Shown here in pieces: positions 55,113-64,000 of a stretch of 64,000 bases of DNA; within the stretch, counting starts at the first letter, position 1; each line of letters starts with the position of its first letter. The notes under the pieces were generated by a model. That model was not told the origin of the DNA. It saw nothing but the letters and a program-made list of their open reading frames with translations, and did not search any database. Where the stretch lies: assembly GCA_004794785.1 (NCBI GenBank), contig SJOL01006431.1, positions 895,625-959,624 on the forward strand. Reading direction: 5' to 3'. A program made the translations under genes and the position numbers. This DNA is from Opisthorchis felineus (lineage: Eukaryota; Platyhelminthes; Trematoda; Opisthorchiida; Opisthorchiidae).

Positions 55113-55560
55113 GGTTATGACAGCGAGGCTATTCGTAGTTGTACAAATCCAGAAACCTATCCGCGGTATCTCCATATCAGGAAGGTCAGATTCCTGAAAG
55201 CAACCACTGAATGCCCGAAATCTACTGAAGCCCTCAGCTCCACTAGATGCTGACGTCGGACCACGCCCGATCAATATGCAGCGCATCACAGCCTCGTACC
55301 AGACAGCGCGCGTCGGCATTGGATCGACGTCAGACAGTGTCCCTCCAATAAATAACTTGAAGCCGTTGTATTTTCGCGCTCACTCACTCGCACGCACTCA
55401 CGCTCTCGCACTCGCTTGTTCGGAATAAAGCTGTTGTGTTCCCTTCTGTGAGTCTTTTCCGGCACTAGGCACTGGAGCGGGCTCAGCAGTAGATATAACA
55501 CTCCACAACAAACTCTTTTGAGGGGTGGCGCCAACTTTATCATATAAAGTAATATGTATG
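55113..55560 (+). mobile_element. LTR-like sequence, copy B
   Basis: It reads from TGGTTATGACAGCG to TAGATATAACA (ends near 55500), with AATAAAGCTG at about 55425 and TGGCGCCAAC about 30 bp downstream, which could be a primer-binding site. No internal coding region accompanies it and no target duplication was found. Confidence 0.45.
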
Positions 55561-56607
55561 GGGAATTGCGGGCTATGTTGTACCGGTGAGCAGGACAACT
55601 CAGAACCAGACCAATGGCTATATCAGTGTAAGTTCCCCTCTGAGGATGGACGAATATCCAGATAGGACACTAATCAGTAGTCACATGATTGTCTGGATTA
55701 GAGCTATTTTTGTATCCAATTAAAGTTTGCTGTCGTGCAAGCCGGTTATTGTGTGCATGATCCTGTGGGAAACGGCCTGTAATCAAGCCGTCACTTTTCC
55801 CTTACCTCTGTGCGCACCCGATGAGACCTGATAAAGACAAATGCGCTCTTGTGACTGAGTTCTTCAGGGTGCGATCACATTTACTGAGGCTTCTCAAAAC
55901 TTGCCCCTCATTGCCAGAACATGAATTAGAGGGATAACATCTCAGTGGAACATTACTTCCTCGTGGTTATATCCTATGGAGATGGACATACTGAAACAGA
56001 CAATTGCTTTAAGCAGATTCATTCGCAGGCAACCCTATCCCGAAATAAACCAAGCGTTACCTAACCAACTATAACTTTAAAACCTTGAAGGAGACAACCT
56101 CATCCTGGGTCACAACGAATAACCCTTGAAAGCATAAAAGGCAATGCACAAATTGCTGGAGTAACTTGGTTGGGAAAAACGTCAAAAAAGCTTGTTGATA
56201 TATTTGAGCGCAGACTATCTCCAAACCGTTATAATGGTTTTGCCGAGTGAATAATAACTCTAGGCGTACTCAGTGAAACTTTTCTTACGTAACATCCTAA
56301 GGTCCGACAGAACAGCCACCGAAACAGTATTTGTGTTAGTCGTATAAAACAGTCGTGATTCCCTCATAAGAAACAAAGCTGCTAAAAGCCCAAGACACTA
56401 GCAGCCCAGCACCGTGATGAGGTTGCTCAGTGAATTTTGGAGCTTTATTGCGAATACCTTCACAACTTCTTACGCAACGTACATCGCGCTGAATATTTTC
56501 AATACGTGTGTGAAGTTCAATTATAATTCAACCAGTTCAACTTGGACATAAGTTTACGAATTTTTTCGGCCTCTGTGCAAACTAACATAAACAGCTATTT
56601 TGGACGG

Positions 56608-56850
56608 AACATACTACTCATAAGGTTTCTGAAAACAGTTGGACGGCTCACAAACCGCTTCGACCCTTTTTGGGCTCATCAGGTAGATCACGTCCAAGAG
56701 TTCTCATCAAATTCCTGTTCTACTTGAATATCAACTTATGTCCAGTTGGCCAATTACACCCATTTGTATATATGTTGATGCTGACGATAGATTCAGCTGA
56801 ATCTCTGTTTTATGATGTTAACCTGGGATTCAGCTGAGTCTCCTATTAGT
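56608..56850. mobile_element. Retrozyme-like repeat, inverted dimer
   Basis: The antisense arm from ATACTACTCATAAGG passes the ribozyme (CTGATGA kept; GAAA changed to GAAG) to TCTGTTTTATGATGTT. A short sense arm (CTGGGATTCAGCTGAGTCTC) follows. Confidence 0.8.
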
Positions 56851-57059
56851 GCAAACTTAATATGCAAAAATCATCCTAGTTCGTCAGTGATTTTTGGATT
56901 TTTTTTTGTCACCGACACTTGCAAAAGCAAGAAACAGCATCATATTTATCATTGGACACCCTTAAGAGTTCACTTTATCATCCATTTTGAAGTGAAAGAA
57001 CGCTTGAACTTGAACGAAAACAAAACTTACGCATTTTAACTTCTAAGCCTGAGTTTTCT

Positions 57060-60000
57060 TCTGGGTTGACTGGTTGAAAATAAGGCAAACAAATGTGAGT
57101 GATTCAGTTTTTTTCAGCTTCTTATTCCAAAGCAATTGTGTTCATTTTAGTTCTAAATTCCGTTGAGTTGGCGGCTTTGGTAAAATGTTTGTACAACGAA
57201 ATTAGGGGACGAGATTTGAAAAATAATAAAACATAAATTCAGGCGGCCAAACGCACGATTTTCTCTATGAAAAACCATCTTACTCTCATGGGCTTAAATG
57301 TGACTGCGACGCACCATGAGGTCCGAGAGGCCCACTGTGTAAGTTGCCCGGACGATGTTTTACTATTTACAACGGACTGGACAAAACTTGCTTCATGGTT
57401 CAATGAACTCCATTCGAACAAATCCTTCAATGTTGGGTATTAACTGAAAATAAGGCACCCTTCCTGTCGATTTTCTGTCTAAAACAGGTCGATGTCAAGT
57501 CTGCATCATTCTCTGTCCATCAACCTTCAACCTGAACTAAAGAGTATTTTGAATTCAGTAGCGCAGGTCCAGTGCAATATAGGAACTCCCTACTTCGCAC
57601 CTTCCGTTAAGGTAGCTCTGAGCAGTGGCTACACTGAATGGAGGTATCCTACCCCTTCAAGGTGTGTTGTGGTTCTTCTGTGAGAGCTATTCATCTGCTC
57701 CACGATACTTGTGATTTCTGACAGTGTTGGAGGGAGTCTGTAGCGAGTTCAGGCTTTGCAACATTTCTGGGTGGGAAAAATCCACGAGGGAAATGAACTG
57801 TGAACAGTAATCGTTTATGCTTTCAATCAATATTTTTGGTGATGTATACTTGACAAATAAAAGGTTGTGGCTTGCATCGCTGTTGTGTCGTGGGTGGCCG
57901 TCTATTGGTTGCGCCTGAACTGAGCCCGCCAGACTACGCGATAAGGAGAAGACAGAGAACTCGGAACACGGCTGTATTGTCAGGACAAACATACAGAGCT
58001 TCTGCGTAAATATATAGGATGACTAAATGGCCAAATATGGTCGTTCACTTGTTCGTTCTGTACAGCCAATGGCGACGTTCCGGTCGTGAACAATTTCACC
58101 CGTACTCCGCTGGTCGCATGTTTCTAAGCCGTGTTTGGTGCGATCCGCCAACGCACCTGCTATCCTGAACGTGTGGGACCGCTGGTGACCTTCAGAGCGC
58201 TTCGTTCTCTGCACATGTACTTTTTCATGTCTGGACGCGTCTCGACAATCGCATATGGTACTGAGCACATGTTTGAATAATTAGAGTTGCCTGAGAAATT
58301 ATGAACTAGTGTGTAACACAGGCAACCATGCTAAAGATGGCTTGTGGTTTCAAGGCTCTTCTGCCTCTTCTCTATAAAGCCCAGACCGCCGGAGCCCCGG
58401 CCGTTATTCGCAGCTATCCCTGGCCTCAGCATAGTTGTTCAAGTAAGTAAGATGTTGTACGCTAATGCGTGTTCCTTCATCGACAAGTCACAGTCTTTGT
58501 CTTCCTATTTAAATCAAGTCATATAAATGGAAAATTTTATTTTTCAAGATAAGACCTCCTAACTTGGTGGACCCAGACCACAAATCACCAACAGGTGACA
58601 ATGTAAAAGCCCATGCTTGAAGAAACTGGTGAAGCTCGAACCCTAGTGCATCTGTGCTTCAAGTTGTAGTGGTCACAACTGTCGTGGTCAACAAAAGTCG
58701 TTGGCTAAGATACCTTGAAAACTTTACCAGCAATTGACCGTTTGAACCAAATCAGTTAAGTCTAGTACAACCCTTTTGGTTGCTCTTATGACCAGTAGTC
58801 AAATGTCCATGTTTCAAGGTTTTTAGGATGAAATTGGAAATCAAATGACCTGAAATATTCCTTGATAAATAAGGGCATTTATCCTATCTGAGTGTCTACT
58901 CAAAACTACATCCAGCATTTCATCTTTGTCACAAATAGAAATTTTCGAACACATTGCGCGATACCTCGTGAAACTGGATAAGGTACTAAGAACCAGCTAG
59001 GATGCAGTTACGCTACATGAGCTTATCCCACGTAAGATGCCCGTTTCTTGAACCAAAACAACTGTTAACTCACAGGTCAATTCCAGGCAGTCACTCGTTA
59101 ACCATACAGATTATCATTGGAGACGACTTTTTATCTACACTATCAGTGAAAACCACAAGACACACGGACCCAGTATCTGAAAAGTGGTCACTCAAGTCAG
59201 CCAACTCCGGGATCACGTGACCGAGCGACAGGTGGTGATGCATTCCACATGAATGTATAGTGAACACTGTGCTGCCCTAACCGAATGGTAAAGGGTTTAA
59301 CTACCGACCAGGAGGGGACACGATAGTACCTTTTTGGAAATAGGTTAACTATGTACTGACGACGATTTCCAACAAGGTTAAGACACCTGAGTACTGGTTA
59401 CTGATTTCACATGTAGAAGTAAATCTCAAATGTAACTAGGTTGCCTCTCGAAAATCTATAAACTGCAAAACTGAGCCATAGTCCCTTAAATTTTCTTCGT
59501 TATTAGGTGTGCCTGGAAATGTGGAAATGTGTACAATTCCTCGCTTTCTTCAAAAAATATGGCCTTAGGATCGATGTGGATTCCGCCTCTACGCAGAAGG
59601 CAGGGCGCATAGTCGTCCGTTTACATTAGGCAACAAGTTTTACGCTGAACAAATTGTATTTCCAAATTATCAGCCTTAAAGTATAAGATCTGGGTCCGTC
59701 ATATGATTCGACTGATGGTTCCGACCCAGGTTGACGTGTAATTTCAGGTCGTGACGCCCGCCTGAGAACATTTATTTGCGATCAAAAATTTTGGAGGAGC
59801 CAACCAGTTACTCTGTAAGGCACAGTTTGTTCATCTACTTTGTGAACAATGACACAGATTTATATCGACCACGTATTCGCCACCTATTTGAGTCACTCGG
59901 GCATAAAAGTATACATAAATCTCCTCGACCGTCTACTCCCCGAGGCCATACAGTCTTGAATTTCACTCAGTAATTGCTGGGTGACCGTAAAATGCGCTGC

Positions 60001-60350
60001 CATTGGAGGGACAGATATGAAGTAGGCAAATTCGGTGACCATAGACTAGTTAAAGCACAGGTTATAACGGTACGAATTTGATTGTAGGTTCCGAATTATG
60101 CCTTATCCGCCTCACACCTAGGTTACGAAGCGTCTAGGTGTTGTTGATGCGGTCCACCTTCCAGGATGGGCTCTCCGTAGCCCATCTGTGCTTGTAAGAA
60201 ATGGCGGCTGACTGAGCTCAGCAGTTTCCGTTCTTCCAGTTCCTTTTCAGATTATCTGACTGAAGGTGAAGACACCTCAGAATGCTTGCGACGGGCATCA
60301 GCGTCAATGCTGATGTTGCTGTTCATGATGAAGATAATCTAGCTTCGACA
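57060..60350. other. Region without supported gene
   Basis: Contains a degenerate SINE family 2-like fragment near 59275 (CTAACCGAATGGTAAAGGG). Otherwise I see nothing that I can support. Confidence 0.35.
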
Positions 60351-61109
60351 AGACCTTAACTTACAAAGTGCATCTGGACGACATGACGAGGAAGCGACAT
60401 GTAACCTGGGTTGGCAACATCGATTAGAAAAAAAATTGAGTGTGCTATGGTATTCTACAACAACTGTTTTTTAAAGGTTACAGTTGTCTGTCTGTTGCGA
60501 CTGGAAATTTGTAGTAGCCTTACCCTAACATTCCAGTTAACTATTCTGAATGATTCTAAGGCTAGTCGTGTTGAGTATTGCGGTGTCGATTATCTTAGTA
60601 CATCGCCATCGTAAAATGAGCCCCCAAAACCCACTTTTATGCGAATAAGCCAAATACTTGCTTACTTTTAAACATTGTGGCAATCTGGTGATCAAAAGCT
60701 AAAATTGTTCCAGTCTTAGACACTTCTAATCAACCTCTTAAACTGAATACTTCATGGGTCAGTGGTATTAAGTTCTGCTCAGGGGGTATCTTTCCTTTCT
60801 GTGAGTGACAAGGTCGTATTGTCAGCCGTAGAATGGATAATAAGGTCAGCTGTCCAAGAGTTAACCGGAACCACAGATGATAGATCATAGTCTGTGTCGG
60901 GTCAACGTTTGTTCTACACTGTTCTCATTGTCACAGTTAGCATTTACACAAGTTTAAGAAGATTAGCAAAGACAACAGCTCTTCTTGAGTGGAAAATGAT
61001 TCCCCGTAAAAAGAGACTGTTGGATTTGTTTCTCACAGATGCTATCCACACTCAGTTGCACACTTGGTTCACGTTCCACATCCGAAGTTCTCCTCACATT
61101 TGGCACCTA

Positions 61110-62705
61110 ACCAAAAGTGAGGTCTGCTAGAGCGAGGGATCTAAGTAACTTGTAGTTTAATGCATCTTCCGAAAGGCCCTTTATTTCGCCGCTTCTTCTT
61201 GCGAGAAAATTACTATACCTGCTTGCACCTCAGGTTGTTACCTCCTTAAATGATCTCATCTTACATATTATTCCCGCAAAATTATCGGTGAACAACGCTC
61301 AGTATTTTGCCATATCACACTGGTGTTGGTATAATGAAGGGACATTGTAATGACAGGTTCTTCGGGCCAAAATCCGGCTTATTCATTCATGGCAAAGATG
61401 AAATTAGAGGGATTGCGGCAAACGAATCAATTTCAGCTGTACAGGGACTACTTAGACCAGCTAGTTTTTGTCGCTTGTTAACTAGGGCTTGGAGGTCGAA
61501 GGAAAAGCCGTCAGTCGATTTCACCACACCCACAAATTAAAATGCGTTTAAGAGTGAATCCTCAATATATCAGTTTTATCCAGCATGGGTGCATGCTTTC
61601 CACCAAAGTGGACGTAAATTCGCTGCCCTTGTGAACACAGATCTGCATGCTATCGATCCGTCGTTCAATCGAACTCTTTTTGACGCACAATATACGCGTC
61701 AACGTTTGACCCAAAAAGCACCCTGTTATTTTGTTCTGTCTAAGATATTCATCTATCCAAATGTTCTGTCTCATGATCCACGCTTGAGTACAGTTCACCC
61801 GTTTTGAGAAAATGTCGGCCGAGTTGTCATAGGCGGTTTGTCTAAGTTGTATGTTGGCTATCTCAGTAGCGAATTCTAGTGCTGTGATTCTGAGATTCGA
61901 TCACGCTTTCCGAAAGCCCAACGATCATTGCTCATCACTGGGCGTACTGGTTGACGGACTTTTCTGGTCACACGTGCCGTTTCTGCTCTTCCGAGGTCGC
62001 GGTCCAACAAAATCAACGGGGTTCATCATCAAAACATGATCTCCAGGCTTGTGTTAAAGCCTGTCCTCCGTATTTCTGACGGAACAGCCAAGCTTCCAAG
62101 TCAAAAACTTTTGAAGCCAACCCATACACTGTCAGATTTGCCAATTTCGTATCCGTGGGTATATTTCAGATTGTGCCTTTTGACCACACCCGGATAAATC
62201 GCTCCTGGCCTCAGTCGAATTCCAAATCCCAGATTCCAAGCGTCAATTTATGCTCATTTTTTCTCATGCAAAGTATCCCTAAAGAGAAAGAACTTGCATC
62301 GACAAACAGGAAATTTTCTCAGTTGCAGTTCGACTTCGAGAAAAAAGCCTAAATGGTCCGCAACTGATTGATTTCCTCGACAGTAGGAGACAACATAATG
62401 GGACTGCCAGTTCTTTGGCCTAGATTCCTTAATCAACTACCGTTTTGAAAAGCTTATGTTGTTAGCAAAACCAAAGCGCTAACCCGCCACATTGGTGAAA
62501 TTTTTCTGAATATCGCTTTTATTAGTCGATAATTCCGTTTTTTGTACGCACACCGCAATATTCGTCGGAACATGATACAGCTGAGGGACAAAATGAAATA
62601 GCACACTAATCTTCCAATAAGCATCGAATGTGCTGTATAGAATCCATTTTTATCCGAAATTGTCGCTTTCACTGGTGCCCGATCATTTAGCAGATGAAAT
62701 ACACT
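61110..62705. other. Region without supported gene
   Basis: Short reading frames on both strands with no recognisable domain. No matched repeat. Confidence 0.35.
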
Positions 62706-62714
62706 AGGTTCGAT

Positions 62715-62815
62715 ACTACTCATGTGGTCAGCGAAAACGCTAGAGAAAACCCACTACCGGTTTCGCTCCTTCCAGGATCCATGAGTCCCCAAATTTTCAC
62801 CTAGCCTATTTTCTA
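62715..62815 (-). mobile_element. Retrozyme-like repeat, decayed copy
   Basis: It starts at ATACTACTCATGTGG and covers the ribozyme region. GAAACCGG is kept, but CTGATGA is lost. Confidence 0.7.
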
Positions 62816-63639
62816 CTTGTACGGCGATGAATCCTCAGTTGAAAATTCACTTGGTATATCAGGTGGAATTCACCTGGTTCTCTACTCTATACCGCTCTTC
62901 CGCTAAACAGGCTGAAGAATGGCTGTCTTCTGTTGCATTTGGATCGATATTCAAGATTTCGAAGCGTTTTTTAATACTACTTAAAGATGACAGAAAGTCT
63001 GAACAGTTTTTATGGTATTCATCAGGTTTGTTTAGTTTCGGAGTTTCAACCGGCTTATCTCTTATGCGAACACCAATTTTCTACGTATGTTGCGAATTGC
63101 AAATTGACTTGGCTAACTAAACAGTCCCGAAAGAAGACCATATCGAGCCAGTACGCGTGGGTCACGTGGGTCACACGCAAGGGTTGAGTATCTGGAGAAC
63201 AAATACTAAATAAAAGGGAAAATTCTACCTCATACTTATATGAACCGTTGAAAAGTGCTCAAACAAAAAGCAAAATTCATTACCCTACGTGGCTTATGTC
63301 ACACTCTTGACAGGGTAGTTTTTGAAAACATGCGTAAACAACTTAGCAGTTGCGAGAGCTTATCAGTAACATTGATACTCTGCACCTAGGTTTTATTGCT
63401 ACAGTGGCTGGCGTTTGATTGGCTTTCTGATTTAGTCACCTCACCCACCAACATTATCCACGCATAAGAGTTGACGAAACGGACAGTCCGTACGAAGTCA
63501 AGAATAACTGGGCAGAGCAGGGGATTGTTCAGTAGATCGGTACACACGTGGCTGACATATATAAAATTCAAAATCAGTGTTCATTTGATTTTTTCCCAAC
63601 AGATATAATGATCCCGTGTTTGCACCAGATGGATTTCAA

Positions 63640-63693
63640 AACCGGTCGTGGGCTGCCAAAGAGTTTTCAGCAACCTTATGAGTAGTGCGTTAT
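63640..63693 (+). mobile_element. Retrozyme-like repeat, 3'-end fragment
   Basis: ACCGGTCGTGGGCTG, then GTTTTCAGCAACCTTATGAG and TAGTGCGTTA, keep the cleavage site and the 3' end without the 5' half of the ribozyme. Confidence 0.75.
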
Positions 63694-64000
63694 GCCTATA
63701 AATGTTACGCGACGTTTTGTCCAATCAGAGTCAGTGATTCAAGTACCTGTCGATCTAGCCATATTTGAACGCAAAAATAAAACCTGCACAACTGTTTACT
63801 GCCACCTTACTGACAATGTCTTTACGAAATACTGTGTAGAAAACCGTCCTACGCGCACTATCCCTAACATTTATTGCTATGCAAGCAACTACCAACATGG
63901 AGGCAGTTTAGTGCCGGAAACATGACACCTAGTTCACTGTGTCTTTAACGATTTGTCGGTACTCGTGAGTCGAACCCCGTTGTTTCCAAGGCAATCCATA

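Larger units (their letters stand above)
54251..61106 (-). other. Possible further 5' micro-exons (unordered candidates)
   Basis: Minus-strand segments with splice-like ends occur at 54251-54268 (18 nt, strong acceptor tract), 56474-56488 (15), 57031-57042 (12), 60365-60373 (9, begins ATG) and 61098-61106 (9, strong acceptor). All are multiples of 3. However, 54251 is stopped in the phase used downstream, so a phase change or alternative splicing would be needed. I do not place the start codon. Confidence 0.25.

Noticed and set aside
60666..60684. 19-nt minus-strand segment with GTAAGC donor
   Set aside because: It shifts phase and its acceptor is only moderate.

Overview
The window looks like intronic and intergenic DNA from a large, repeat-rich flatworm genome, most likely a digenean trematode. 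No long open reading frame is a convincing conventional gene. The identification rests on inference from three things: degenerate Penelope-like and RTE-like retroelements, tRNA-derived SINEs, and a dispersed hammerhead-ribozyme repeat of the kind known from schistosomes. The species cannot be named from sequence alone.

The main signal is a minus-strand gene that appears to cross most of the window as a chain of micro-exons. About 38 segments of 10-33 nt, roughly 745 nt of coding sequence, lie between about 52.0 kb (5' side) and 0.88 kb (3' side). Each is bounded by a GT donor (mostly GTAAGT or GTGAGT) and an AG acceptor, usually behind a pyrimidine tract. In the 5' half (52.0-29.7 kb) every exon I accept is a multiple of 3 and sits in one phase. 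Three neighbouring exons (44147, 44007, 43090) fix that frame uniquely. In the 3' half (28.9-1.1 kb) exons alternate strictly between lengths 3n+1 and 3n+2. The frame stays open throughout and encodes a charged, helix-prone protein with pieces such as [17 protein letters not shown] and RRLQSLR. Two exons (20299 and 8988) were found only because a phase gap predicted them. One exon of the alternation (between 17.3 and 15.9 kb) remains unfound. I do not recognise the protein. The architecture recalls trematode micro-exon genes, but no signal peptide was found and both gene ends are unresolved.

The introns hold a dispersed repeat of about 300 bp per monomer, in at least 16 copies, that carries a type I hammerhead ribozyme (a retrozyme or SM-alpha-like element). 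One copy near 52.68 kb keeps every catalytic core nucleotide; the rest are mutated or truncated. Seven copies are back-to-back inverted dimers with different centres but recurrent outer ends. Two degenerate Penelope-like elements (39.8-41.2 kb and 49.1-50.0 kb), two RTE-like 3' ends, two tRNA-derived SINE families, an inverted pair of LTR-like sequences, a 228-bp foldback element and simple repeats account for most of the other recognisable DNA. There is no rRNA, CRISPR array or bacterial-type operon.
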